A stretch of DNA of 64,000 nucleotides from Roseiarcus sp037446355 (GTDB taxonomy: Bacteria; Pseudomonadota; Alphaproteobacteria; Rhizobiales; Beijerinckiaceae): assembly GCA_037446355.1 (NCBI GenBank), contig JBBIIT010000010.1, positions 1-64,000 of the forward strand. Direction: 5' to 3'. A program made the translations under genes and the position numbers. Below, in pieces: positions 9,130 to 19,462 of the stretch. How positions within the stretch are numbered: position 1 is the first letter of the stretch; every line of letters begins with the position of its first letter. The notes beneath the pieces were generated by a model that was given only the letters and a program-made list of their open reading frames with translations, did not search any database and was not told the DNA's origin.

Positions 9130-9942
9130 ATGACGCAAATCGGCACGAGTGGACGGCGGGCTCTGAACGCGCTTGCATTGGCGGCGGCGATTTATCTCGC
9201 GCTCGCCTATGGGCTGGCCCCCACGGTGTGGAGTCATTTCGAGCACCAACGCGGACTTGCCACGAAGTCGATGGTCACGACGACATCGGCGGGCATTCCC
9301 GGCGATGCGCTCAATGTCGGGTTGGAGGGTACCCGCGAAGCTATCGTTTGCGCGATGCGGGCGGCGGGCTGGGTCGCCGCCGACGCTTTGTCGTTGAGCT
9401 CGGACGCTGAGATCGTCGGCAGCGTGCTCGCGCGCCGCGCCTATCCGAACGCGCCGGTGAGTTCGCTCTATTGGGAAGGGCGCAAGCAGGATCTCGCGTT
9501 CGAGAAGCCGGTCGGCGCCAGTCCCAGCCAGCGCCATCACGTCCGCTTCTGGAAGGCGCTGGAAAGCGGCGCCAACGGCGTTCCGGTTTGGTTGGGTTCG
9601 GCGACGTTCGACAGCAGCGTCGGCGTCAGCCATTACACGGGCCAGGTGACGCATCACATCGACGCCGATATCGACGCCGAGCGTGAACGCTTGATGGCCG
9701 ATCTCTCGGCCTCCGGGCACGTCGAGGCGAGATATCTGGTCAGCGGAGTCGGCCCGACGCTCTATGCCCGCAACGGCGGCGGCGATCCCTATTTCACCGA
9801 CGGCGAGGTTGCGATGGCGCGGCTGCGGCCGGGATGCGAAAGCCAGCCCGGCGCGCCGCCGACTCTGGGCGCGCCAGCCGCGACGACAGCCAAGGCGGTG
9901 GCGTTCGGCTGGTTGCGGCGGCTGTGGCGCGCGGCTCGGTGA
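9130..9942 (+). CDS. Membrane-anchored LssY C-terminal domain protein
   Basis: A 270-residue protein. One N-terminal membrane segment (about residues 11-31) is followed by the LssY_C domain: DALNVGLEGTREAIVCAM, then GRKQDLAFEKPVGASPSQRHHVRFW and a VTHHIDADIDAERERL segment, all hallmark stretches of this family. In many bacteria the domain sits at the end of PAP2-type phosphatases or beside type I secretion genes; its function is not known. Here it stands alone, divergent from the NdvA-like exporter and ending 4 bases from the purU stop. A role in envelope glycolipid handling would be a guess. Confidence 0.8.
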   Translation: MTQIGTSGRRALNALALAAAIYLALAYGLAPTVWSHFEHQRGLATKSMVTTTSAGIPGDALNVGLEGTREAIVCAMRAAGWVAADALSLSSDAEIVGSVLARRAYPNAPVSSLYWEGRKQDLAFEKPVGASPSQRHHVRFWKALESGANGVPVWLGSATFDSSVGVSHYTGQVTHHIDADIDAERERLMADLSASGHVEARYLVSGVGPTLYARNGGGDPYFTDGEVAMARLRPGCESQPGAPPTLGAPAATTAKAVAFGWLRRLWRAAR

Positions 9943-9946
9943 CGCG

Positions 9947-10810
9947 TCAGGCGGCGAACACCACGGTCTTGCCTCGGTTCACCAGCACGCGGTCTTCGAG
10001 GTGATGCGCCACGGCGCGCGCGAGCACGCGCCGTTCGATGTCGCGCCCTTTGCGCACGAGATCGTCGGGCGTGTCGCGGTGGCTGATGCGCTCCACGTCC
10101 TGCTCGATGATCGGGCCTTCATCGAGATCGGAGGTGACGAAATGCGCGGTGGCGCCGATCAGCTTGACGCCGCGCTCGTGGGCCTGATGGTAGGGCTTGG
10201 CGCCCTTGAATCCGGGCAGGAAAGAATGGTGGATGTTGATGCATTTGCCGCTGAGCTTGGCGGCGAGCCCGTCGGATAGGATTTGCATGTAACGCGCGAG
10301 CACGACGAGATCGGCCTTGGAGTCGCGCACGGTCTCCCAGAGCTTGGCCTCCTGCTCCATCTTCGTCTGTTTGGTGATCGGCAGATGATGGAACGGGATG
10401 TCGCCGAAATCGATGTGCTCGTAGGTCTCGCGCGGATAGTTGGCGATCACGCCGACGACGTCCATCGGCAGTTCGCCGCTGCGCCAGCGATAGAGGAGAT
10501 CGACGAGGCAATGGTCAAAGCGCGACACGAGCAGCATGACGCGCTTTTTCTCTTGGCTTGCGCGCATCGACCATTTCATCTTGAACTCGTCGCCGAGCGC
10601 GGCGAAGCGCGCGCGCATATTCTCCGCATCCGCGCCCGCGTCCGCCGCGTTGAAGGCGACGCGCATGAAGAAGTTCCCGGTCTCGGTGTCGTCGAACTGC
10701 TGCGCGTCGAGAATGTTGAACCCTCCCTCGAACAGGGCGGTCGAAACAGCGGCGACGATGCCGGGACGATTGGCGCAGGATAGAGTGAGGACAAAGCGGT
10801 CTGAACTCAT
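9947..10810 (-). CDS. purU: Formyltetrahydrofolate deformylase
   Basis: A 287-residue PurU: an N-terminal ACT domain (about 1-85; LTLSCANRPGIVAAVS) and a C-terminal formyltransferase-fold domain with INIHHSFLPGFKGAKPYHQA and TSDLDEGPIIEQD, which carry the conserved histidine and aspartate. It hydrolyses 10-formyl-THF to THF and formate, balancing one-carbon pools and feeding formate to purine synthesis or formate oxidation. It is a single gene here, ending 4 bases from the convergent LssY_C gene. Confidence 0.95.
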   Translation of the reverse strand: MSSDRFVLTLSCANRPGIVAAVSTALFEGGFNILDAQQFDDTETGNFFMRVAFNAADAGADAENMRARFAALGDEFKMKWSMRASQEKKRVMLLVSRFDHCLVDLLYRWRSGELPMDVVGVIANYPRETYEHIDFGDIPFHHLPITKQTKMEQEAKLWETVRDSKADLVVLARYMQILSDGLAAKLSGKCINIHHSFLPGFKGAKPYHQAHERGVKLIGATAHFVTSDLDEGPIIEQDVERISHRDTPDDLVRKGRDIERRVLARAVAHHLEDRVLVNRGKTVVFAA

Positions 10811-10887
10811 CGCTCGACAATCCTGAATGAGGGATCGGCGTCAATAAGCATGACCGCGCGCGGACGCAAGCCCCTGAATGTAAGCGC

Positions 10888-11550
10888 CTATTTCTTAGCT
10901 GCGGCCAACAGTTTTTCGACGTCGGGCAGGATGCCGGCGACGATCTTCTCCACGCCCGCCCGCGTCGGATGCAACCCGTCCTTCTGGTTCAGTTTGGGGT
11001 CGCCCGCGACGCCGTCGAGAAAGAATGGATACAGCAGCACTTCGTAGTCCCGTGCGAGATCGGGATAGATCGCGTCGAACCTGGACCGGTAATCTCTACC
11101 GAGGTTCGGCGCGGCGCGCATTCCCGTCAACAGCGTCGGCAGATGCGCCTGTTTCGCGCGTTCGAGGATGCTCGCCAGCGCGGTTCTGGCGTCCTCCGGC
11201 GGCTCGCCGCGCAGCATGTCGTTGGCGCCGAGTTCGACGATCAGCGCGTCGGCGCCTGCGGGCACGCTCCAGTCAAATCGCGCGAGCCCGTCGGCGGCGG
11301 TTTCCCCGGAAACGCCGGCGTTGGCGACTTCGACATCCCATCCTTTCGCCTTCAGCGCCCTTTCCAATACGGCGGGGAACGCCTCGTCGGCGGGAAGGCC
11401 GAGGCCGGCGGTCAGGCTGTCTCCCAGCGCGACGAGATGCAAAGTCCTGGCCGCCGCAGGCGCGCAGCAAAATAAAGCCAGGACTACGACGGTCTGGACG
11501 GCGCGCGCAAAATGCCCATATGAGGCGCCCCGCCGCGAGATAGCCAGCAC
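10888..11550 (-). CDS. tesA: TesA-like SGNH-fold esterase / lysophospholipase, exported
   Basis: A 220-residue SGNH hydrolase. Block I is VALGDSLTAGLGL, with the nucleophilic serine after the signal peptide (residues 1-35, ending AAARTL). Block III is ELGANDMLRG, and the Asp/His pair is in DGLHPTRAGVE near the C terminus. E. coli TesA is a periplasmic thioesterase/protease I/lysophospholipase L1; substrates here are not known. The only usable start is a GTG at 11550, one base from the divergent ybbA ATG at 11552. The tesA/ybbA-ybbP arrangement matches that of E. coli. Confidence 0.85.
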   Translation of the reverse strand: MLAISRRGASYGHFARAVQTVVVLALFCCAPAAARTLHLVALGDSLTAGLGLPADEAFPAVLERALKAKGWDVEVANAGVSGETAADGLARFDWSVPAGADALIVELGANDMLRGEPPEDARTALASILERAKQAHLPTLLTGMRAAPNLGRDYRSRFDAIYPDLARDYEVLLYPFFLDGVAGDPKLNQKDGLHPTRAGVEKIVAGILPDVEKLLAAAKK

Positions 11551-11551
11551 G

Positions 11552-12229
11552 ATGACCGCTCCTGCCGTTGAATTGCGCGATGTCGATCTCAGCCTCGGCC
11601 GAGGGGCCGCGCGCGTTCATATCTTGCGGAAAGTCAGTCTGACAATCGCGCGAGGCGAGGCGGTCGGGCTCATCGGCCCGTCGGGCTCCGGCAAATCGAC
11701 ATTGCTGATGACCATCGCCGGGCTGGAGCGGCCGGACGGCGGCGAAATCCTCGTCGACGGCGTCGCGATCCAGAACTTCGGCGAGGATGCGCTGGCGCGC
11801 TTTCGGGGCGCTCGAATCGGCATCGTGTTTCAGTCGTTCCAGTTGATTCCGACCATGACCGCGCTCGAGAACGTCGCCGCGCCGCTCGAACTCGCCGGCG
11901 CATCGGACGCTTTCGCCAAGGCGAGCGCGGAACTCGAACTTGTCGGCTTGGCGGACCGGCAAAAACACTATCCCGCGCAGCTCTCGGGCGGCGAGCAGCA
12001 GCGCGTCGCGCTCGCCCGCGCCCTCGCGCCGCAGCCCTCGCTGCTGATCGCCGATGAGCCGACGGGCAATCTCGACGAGGCGACGGGCAAGGCGATCGTC
12101 GATTTGCTGTTCGAGCTGCCGGCCAAGCGCGGATCGACGCTCGTGCTGGTCACGCACGATTCCGCGCTTGCCGCGCGCTGCACCCGAACCTTGCGGATGA
12201 GATCGGGCGTCGTCGAGGCCGGCGCGTGA
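11552..12229 (+). CDS. ybbA: ABC transporter ATPase, YbbA/LolD type
   Basis: A 225-residue stand-alone ATPase with Walker A GPSGSGKST (about residue 47), signature LSGGEQQRVALARAL and Walker B LLIADEPTGNLD. These match the MacB/LolD/YbbA branch that powers mechanotransmission rather than ordinary transport. The ATG at 11552 is used because the longer frame upstream lies antisense inside tesA. Its stop overlaps the GTG start of the large permease by 4 bases, so the two subunits are translationally coupled. Confidence 0.9.
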   Translation: MTAPAVELRDVDLSLGRGAARVHILRKVSLTIARGEAVGLIGPSGSGKSTLLMTIAGLERPDGGEILVDGVAIQNFGEDALARFRGARIGIVFQSFQLIPTMTALENVAAPLELAGASDAFAKASAELELVGLADRQKHYPAQLSGGEQQRVALARALAPQPSLLIADEPTGNLDEATGKAIVDLLFELPAKRGSTLVLVTHDSALAARCTRTLRMRSGVVEAGA

Positions 12230-14657
12230 TCCGGGGATCGGCGCGATGGGCGACGCTGGCGCGTTTCGCGGTCCGCGACTTGCGCGGCGGGCTCGAGGGC
12301 TTGCGTCTATTTCTCGCTTGCATCGCGCTCGGCGTCGCCGCCATCGTGGCGGTCAATTCGCTCGCACGCGCGCTCGAGGACGGCCTGGCGCGCGACGGGC
12401 GCGTGATCCTGGGTGGCGACGCGTCATTCTCGCTCATGCATCGCGATTTGACGCCGGACGAGCGCGCATTTCTCACCGCGCGCGGCGCGCTTTCGAGCGT
12501 CGCCACGATGCGCGCGATGGCGCGCGCGGCCGACGGCGACGCGACGCTCGCCGATGTCAAGGCGGTCGGCGGAGATTGGCCGAGCCTGGGCGCCGCCGTT
12601 TTCGCGCCTGCGATGTCCCCGCGCGAGGCGTTCGCGCGCGAACGCGAAACGTGGGGCGCGGCCGTCGACGACGCGTTGCTCGACCGATTGCGGCTCAAGG
12701 TCGGCGACAGTTTCGAACTCGGTGATTTGCGCCTCGTCATTCGCGCGCGGGTCGTGTCCGAGCCCGATCGGCTCGGCGTCGGCATCGGCTTTGGCTCGCG
12801 GGTGCTGATTTCGCGGGACGCGCTCGCGGCGAGCGGGCTCGTCCAGCCGGGTTCGCTAGTGCGCTGGACGACGCGGGTGCTGATGGGCGCCGCCGCGCCG
12901 CCGACCGACGCGGCCGTAGCGAAGCTTATCGAGGAGGCCAAGGCGCGATTTCCCGAGGCGGGCTGGGAGGCGCGCTCGCGTCAGAACGTCTCGCCCGACT
13001 TTTCGCGCAATCTCGACCGCTTTGGAGAGTTCCTCACTTTGGTCGGCCTGATTTCGCTGGTCGTTGGCGGTGTCGGCGTCGCCAACGCCGCGCAAGGGTT
13101 CCTAGAGCGCAAGCGCGCGACGCTCGCGATCCTGAAGTCGCTGGGCGCCAGCGGCGGCGCGGTCGTCGCGCTCGCATTGATGGAATTCCTCGCCGTCGCC
13201 TGCCTCGGCGTCGGGGTCGGTCTCGTCGTCGGCGCGGCCGCGCCTTATCTTGTCGCGAGCGTCGCGGGCGCCGATCTCCCGTTTCCCTTCGCGCCGTCGA
13301 TTTATCCGCGCGAATTAGCGCTCGGCGCGGTCTACGGGTTGCTGACCGCGCTCACCTTCTCCATCGCGCCGCTGGGGCGAGCGCACGACCTCGCGGTGTC
13401 GCAGCTCTTCCGCGATCTCGTCGATGGCGGCGCGGTCCGGCCGCGTTGGCGTTACGCCCTGGGCGCACTCGCGGCGGCGGCGGCGTTGGCGGGCCTGGCG
13501 ATCGCGGTGAGCCGGCAGCGGTCGGTGGCGATCGTCGTTGTCGTCGCCACGGCGCTGTCGTTGGTGGCGTTGCGGGGCGTCGCTGTGGCCGCGATGGCGC
13601 TGGCGCGCCGGGCGCCCGGCGCGCGCCACGTCGAATTGCGGATGGCGCTCGCCAACCTGCATCGGCCCGGAGCGCCGACGCCCTCGGTCGTGATCTCGCT
13701 CGGCCTGGGGCTGGCGCTGCTGGTCGCGCTGACGCTGGTCGAAGGCAACCTGCGGGCGCAGCTTCGTCCGGCCGGGCAGGGTGAAACCCCCAATTTCTAT
13801 TTCCTCGACGTTCGCAGCGCGGAGGCCGCCCGCTTTCGCGATTTTCTCGCGAGCGCGGCGCCGGGCGCCGAAGTGCGCGAAGCGCCGATGATGCGCGGCC
13901 GCATCGTCAAGATCGGCGACGTCGACGCTTCGAACGTCAAAGCCAAGGAGAGCGTCGCCTGGGTGCTTGAGGGCGACCGCGGAGTGACCTTCGCCGATAC
14001 GCCTCCCGAAGGTTCGACGCTGACGTCGGGCGCCTGGTGGGACAAGAACTATAAGGGGCCGCCCTTGGTCTCGCTCGATGCCGAAATCGCCGCCGGGCTC
14101 GGCTTGAAGCTCGGCGATTCGCTGACCGTCAACGTGCTCGGCCGCAACGTCACGGCGACCATCGCCAACCTGCGCAAGGTCAACTGGCGCAGTTTCGCGA
14201 TCAATTTCGTCATGGTTTTTTCGCCCGCCGCCTTCGCCGGCGCGCCCTACTCGGAACTCGTTACGGCGGCGCTTCAGCAAGGCGGAACCCCGGAAGCCGA
14301 GATTGCGCTGCTGAAGGCGTCCGTGCGCGAATATCCGGGCGTGTCGGCGATCCGGGTGCGCGAGGCGCTGCAGGCGGTCGAGGCGCTGGTCGGCAAGCTC
14401 GCCGAGGCGATCCGCGCCGCCTCGGGTGTCGCTCTCGGCGCCGCGGTGCTGGCGCTCGCCGGCGCGCTCGCGGCCAATCGTCGCGCGCGGATGGCGGATG
14501 CGGTCGTGCTCAAGATTCTCGGCGCCACGCGCGCGCGACTGCTGCGCACTTTCCTGCTGGAATACGCGATTTTGGGTCTGGCGACCGCGATTTTTGGCGT
14601 CGCCGCCGGCGCGCTGGCCTCGTTTGTGATCGTCACCAAGGTAATGGGCTTCGGCTT
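12226..14657 (+). CDS. ybbP: YbbP-type large ABC permease, 3' end lost in assembly gap
   Basis: At least 810 residues are visible before the N-run cuts the gene; relatives are about 800-870 residues, so only a short C-terminal piece is missing. It has the double FtsX-domain layout: a first membrane helix near residue 30, helices near 270-400, a central pair near 410-450, a large periplasmic region, and the last FtsX helices near 730-810 (GALAANRRARMADAVVLKILGATRARL). It pairs with the ATPase just upstream. In E. coli the tesA-ybbA-ybbP neighbourhood is conserved but its substrate is unproven. The start is a GTG overlapping the ybbA stop. Frame calls running on through the Ns are meaningless. 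Confidence 0.88.
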
Positions 14658-14757
14658 NNNNNNNNNNNNNNNNNNNNNNNNNNNNNNNNNNNNNNNNNNN
14701 NNNNNNNNNNNNNNNNNNNNNNNNNNNNNNNNNNNNNNNNNNNNNNNNNNNNNNNNN
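14658..14757. other. Assembly gap of exactly 100 N
   Basis: One hundred N lie between the 3' end of the YbbP-like gene on the plus strand and the 3' end of the anti-sigma gene on the minus strand. The round length suggests a fixed scaffolding placeholder rather than a measured distance, so the true gap size and anything between the two convergent genes are unknown. Confidence 0.98.
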
Positions 14758-15368
14758 AGTTCGCTCAGCGCGATCTGATGTTCCCTGCGTTGATAGATCA
14801 GAGTGGCGAGCGGCGTCGTCCCGACGACGTCGACCCGTCCGCCGACCAGCGCAAACCCGTCCGCCTTCAGATCGAGCACCGTCGTGGCGTCGGCGATCTT
14901 GCTGGAGAACCAGGGCTTGACCGTGTGTCGGTCGGACGAAGCAACGTCAAACGGCTGATTGGCGAGGCGGGCGCGCATGTAACTGGCTTCAAGCGCGCGC
15001 TCGACCGTATCGGCGCCCAACGGCGGAGCGAGAAGGCGGACGCCGCCCGCCCCCAGGATCAGTCCCAGGACCAGCGAAGCGGCCAGAGCGCCCAACGCAG
15101 ACGCCCCGCGCAGACCCGCGCGCATCGAAGCGACGGATCGCGGTTCGGGAACGCCGGCCATGGCGCGCATCCTCTCGCGCAAGGCGTCGGGGGCGAGCGG
15201 ACGCGGCGCGCGCGCGCGGATCGCATCACGCAAGGCGACGAGCCGGGCGTATTCGGCGGCAAGCTCGGTGTCCGCCGCGAGGCGCGCCTCGAAAGCGATC
15301 GCGCCCGCGGCGTCGAGTTCGCCATCGAGCGCGGCGTGAACAAGGGCGTCGCTTCGCAGGTCGCTCAT
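14758..15368 (-). CDS. Membrane anti-sigma factor, C-terminal end lost in gap
   Basis: About 203 residues are visible. The N-terminal 80 form a helical, cytoplasmic sigma-binding region (LDGELDAAGAIAFEARLAAD). One membrane helix lies near residues 90-112 (ALGALAASLVLGLILGAGG). The periplasmic part carries VKPWFSSKIADATTVLDL and FALVGGRVDVV, segments typical of alphaproteobacterial RskA/ChrR-like anti-sigma proteins. There is no HxxxCxxC zinc motif in the N-terminal domain. The ATG overlaps the sigma-factor stop by 4 bases (ATGA), as expected for a coupled sigma/anti-sigma pair. The last residues fall in the N-run. Confidence 0.82.
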
Positions 15369-15895
15369 CGACCGCCCCCCAGGCTCGCCAACAGCAGCGC
15401 GCGGCCGCGCGCGAGGCGCGACATCACAGTCCCGACCGGCGCGCCGATCGCCGCCGCGATCTCACGATAGCTCAGCTCGTTGATCTCACGCATCACGACG
15501 ACCTCTCGGAAAACATGCGGCAGCGCCTGGATCGCCGATTCGAGGGCCGCCTCGTCGGCCGCGGCGATTAGGGCGGCCTCCGGATCGGGCGATCCGTCGG
15601 GAAATTTGGCCGCCGCGGCCTCCAGCCATTGCGCGTCATCCGTCACAATGACCGCCTTTGGCCGGTTCTTCGCGAGCCAGCTGAAAGCGGTGTTGCGCAC
15701 GATCGCCAGAAGCCAGGCGCGCGGACGCTCGACGGTCGCCCGATCGAGCGCGGCGAGCGCGCGGATGCAGGATTCTTGAACCACGTCCTCTGCGTCCGTT
15801 CCGCTGCCGGTGAGCCACCGCGCGAGTCCGTAGGCGTCGTCGAGATGCGGCGCGACCGTCACGGCGAATCGCCGCCTCGCCATCTCACTCGTCAC
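15365..15895 (-). CDS. ECF-family RNA polymerase sigma factor
   Basis: A 176-residue group IV sigma factor. Region 2 is near residues 20-85 (DAYGLARWLTGSGTDAEDVV; RPRAWLLAIVRNTAF), and region 4 is near 120-170 (ALPHVFREVVVMREINELSY; IAAAIGAPVGTVMSRLARGR). The GTG at 15895 has GGGGA upstream; an in-frame ATG at 15883 is the alternative. It is the third gene of a minus-strand operon after a metallophosphoesterase and a cupredoxin, 18 bases downstream of the latter, and overlaps its anti-sigma gene. Promoters it recognises may include the one proposed at 17222-17255. Confidence 0.93.
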   Translation of the reverse strand: MTSEMARRRFAVTVAPHLDDAYGLARWLTGSGTDAEDVVQESCIRALAALDRATVERPRAWLLAIVRNTAFSWLAKNRPKAVIVTDDAQWLEAAAAKFPDGSPDPEAALIAAADEAALESAIQALPHVFREVVVMREINELSYREIAAAIGAPVGTVMSRLARGRALLLASLGGGR

Positions 15896-15913
15896 GGCTT
15901 TCCCCAGCGCCGG

Positions 15914-16246
15914 TTACGGCGCAACGATGATCTTCCCCTTCATATGCGGATGAAGGGCGCAAAAATAGGCGTATTCGCCCGGTTCATCGAAGGCGACGCT
16001 GAAGCGGTCGTCGGTGTCGAGCGCTTTCGAGCGATGCTTGCCGTCGACGGTGACGACGAGGTGGGGAACGTCGTCGTGATTCTCGAAGATCACGGTCGCG
16101 CCGGGCTTGACCGTCAGTTCGGCCGGCGTGAACGAGAAATTGTCGATCCCCACTTCGGCCTCTTCCGCGCGCGCAAGCTGCACGCGAATGAAAACGAGCG
16201 TCGCCGCCAGCGACAGCGACGCGCGCCGGCTGTATGTCCGGTTCAT
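15914..16246 (-). CDS. Exported cupredoxin (amicyanin-like blue copper protein)
   Basis: A 110-residue small cupredoxin. The first 28 residues are an export signal with a twin arginine (YSRRASLSLAATLVF), ending ARAEEA, which suggests Tat export. The mature part is a plastocyanin-fold domain with the type 1 copper ligands visible: His in DDVPHLVV (about 62), then Cys, His and Met in YFCALHPHMKG (about 96, 99, 102). It would carry single electrons or copper in the periplasm. It sits 11 bases downstream of a phosphoesterase that also has a Tat-like signal, and directly upstream of an ECF sigma factor. Confidence 0.88.
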   Translation of the reverse strand: MNRTYSRRASLSLAATLVFIRVQLARAEEAEVGIDNFSFTPAELTVKPGATVIFENHDDVPHLVVTVDGKHRSKALDTDDRFSVAFDEPGEYAYFCALHPHMKGKIIVAP

Positions 16247-16257
16247 CAAGCCATTCC

Positions 16258-17187
16258 TTATTGCGCGAGTGCGATGTCGGTGACGGCGAGTTCCGCCGCG
16301 CCGGGTTGATAAACGACCGTCCGCACACCGAGCAGTTTGCGCAATTCGCCCGCCGGGACCAGCTTGGGACCGGGCGCCGGGGCTGTTCCGGGCGCGGGTT
16401 GCGGAAAGGCGGTCGAGCGCGCCGTATGGAACGTCACCTGGCCTTCGACCTTCTGCATGAGCTGGTGGATATGGCCGTTCAGAACCGTAACCGAGCCGAA
16501 GCGCGCGAGCAGGGCGAGCGCTTTGGCCGAATCCTCGGTCCCCCAGCCCCATTCCGGCGCTATCGTCCACAGCGGGATATGCGCGAAAACGACGATCGGC
16601 GTCGAATCGCTGCGTCCGGCGAGATCGCCGGCTAGCCAAGAGAGCTGAGCGTCGCCGAGATTGCCCATCCCCCCCGCCCTGAGATCGACGACATTGAGCA
16701 AGCCGATAAAATGGACGCCGGCTTGATCGAACGAATACCAACCCGCGCCCTTGGCGTTCTGGCCGTAGCGTTCGAGATAGGCCTTGCCTTGGCCTTCGTC
16801 GATGACGTCGTGTTCGCCAGGGACGTAGTGGACGTCGAGCTTCGCTTCCCCGATCGCCTGCGCGGCGTCGTCGAATTGGGCGGGCCTGGAAAGATGGGTG
16901 ATGTCGCCAGTGTGAATCATGAACGCGGGCTTGACGGGCGCGGCGACAATTTTGTCGACCGCCTCCCGCAGCGTGCCCAGAGCGTCGGGATTGGCCGGCT
17001 TGTCGAAACCGACGTGGCTGTCGGAAATCTGGACGAAGCTGAAGCCGGCCTCGGCCGCCGTCGCAGAGCCGATGAGGCCGGATTTCGGCACGCCGCCGGA
17101 AAGCGTCCACAGGACGCCGGCGCCGGCCCAAATCATGCATTCGAGCGCCTGACGGCGGTCAACGCCTTCGTCCTCGCGGCAGGTCAT
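16258..17187 (-). CDS. Exported calcineurin-like metallophosphoesterase
   Basis: A 309-residue phosphoesterase. The metal-binding motifs appear in order: DSHVG (near residue 55), HTGDITH, GEHD, VFAHIPLW and LNGHIHQ. The N terminus VDRRQALECMIWAGAGV looks like a Tat signal followed by a hydrophobic stretch, so the enzyme is probably periplasmic. The ATG at 17187 is preceded by GAGGAGAACC; the frame stays open upstream to 17247 without a ribosome site. It is the first gene of the operon phosphoesterase-cupredoxin-sigma-anti-sigma. The substrate is unknown; nucleotide or phospholipid esters are both possible. Confidence 0.85.
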   Translation of the reverse strand: MTCREDEGVDRRQALECMIWAGAGVLWTLSGGVPKSGLIGSATAAEAGFSFVQISDSHVGFDKPANPDALGTLREAVDKIVAAPVKPAFMIHTGDITHLSRPAQFDDAAQAIGEAKLDVHYVPGEHDVIDEGQGKAYLERYGQNAKGAGWYSFDQAGVHFIGLLNVVDLRAGGMGNLGDAQLSWLAGDLAGRSDSTPIVVFAHIPLWTIAPEWGWGTEDSAKALALLARFGSVTVLNGHIHQLMQKVEGQVTFHTARSTAFPQPAPGTAPAPGPKLVPAGELRKLLGVRTVVYQPGAAELAVTDIALAQ

Positions 17188-17221
17188 TTCGGTTCTCCTC
17201 GATTGGCGGGGGGGCCGCCGG

Positions 17222-17255
17222 GGATAGAGACTCGCGAGCCGGCGCATTTATTCCC
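17222..17255 (-). promoter_or_regulatory. Candidate ECF-type promoter of the phosphoesterase-cupredoxin-sigma operon
   Basis: On the minus strand GGGAAT(AAA) lies at 17255-17247, followed after 18 bases by GTCTCTAT. A GGGAA/GGAA -35 with a GTC-containing -10 is a general ECF pattern, and the position (start near 17222, leader of about 35 bases to the ATG at 17187) fits. This would let the operon's sigma factor drive its own expression. The match was found by eye and no second copy was located. Confidence 0.35.
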
Positions 17256-17406
17256 GACCCGCGAGGAAATTCGGCGTGCGTGCGAATTCGGGTAAATGAC
17301 TGTAACCAAAGCGATGCGCGTTGGCCGCTCGCCCTGCGGCTCGAAAAGGCGCCGTTCTTCACGCGAAATTCAGAGTCCTGGCGTTCACTGGAAAATCGCG
17401 CTTCCC

Positions 17407-17434
17407 TTGGCAATTGGCGCGCGGACGCTTAAAT
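17407..17434 (+). promoter_or_regulatory. Possible sigma70 promoter of ftsH
   Basis: TTGGCA (17407-17412), 16 bases, TTAAAT (17429-17434), ending 66 bases before the ftsH ATG. The match is moderate (4 of 6 and 4 of 6). I see no sigma32-like heat-shock promoter. The rest of the 312-base divergent spacer 17188-17499 holds the ECF-like site entered separately and no convincing gene. Confidence 0.3.
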
Positions 17435-17499
17435 GGGCTGATGGAACGGCGCGGCGAGGGTCTCCGAAACGAAGACGCCGTGCCGACGATGGGAACCCG

Positions 17500-19419
<1,920 letters not shown>

Positions 19420-19441
19420 TCCACGCTGGACGATCCGCGCT

Positions 19442-19462
19442 CGCCGCCGCTCAGCGGCGGCG
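19442..19462. terminator. GC hairpin between convergent ftsH and ispA
   Basis: CGCCGCCGC (19442-19450), loop TCA, GCGGCGGCG (19454-19462). The loop is the ispA stop codon read on the other strand, so one arm encodes the last arginines of IspA. It starts 22 bases after the ftsH stop. There is no T-run, so it is a candidate bidirectional terminator by position and stem strength only. Confidence 0.45.

Noticed and set aside
13315..14280. Long minus-strand frame inside the ybbP gene.
   Set aside because: Its composition is Arg/Asp/His-rich as expected for an antisense frame of a high-GC gene, with no family motifs.
12226..14778. A frame that runs through the N-run and joins ybbP to sequence beyond the gap, and the mirror frame on the minus strand.
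   Set aside because: The residues across the gap are undefined; the two sides belong to different genes on opposite strands.
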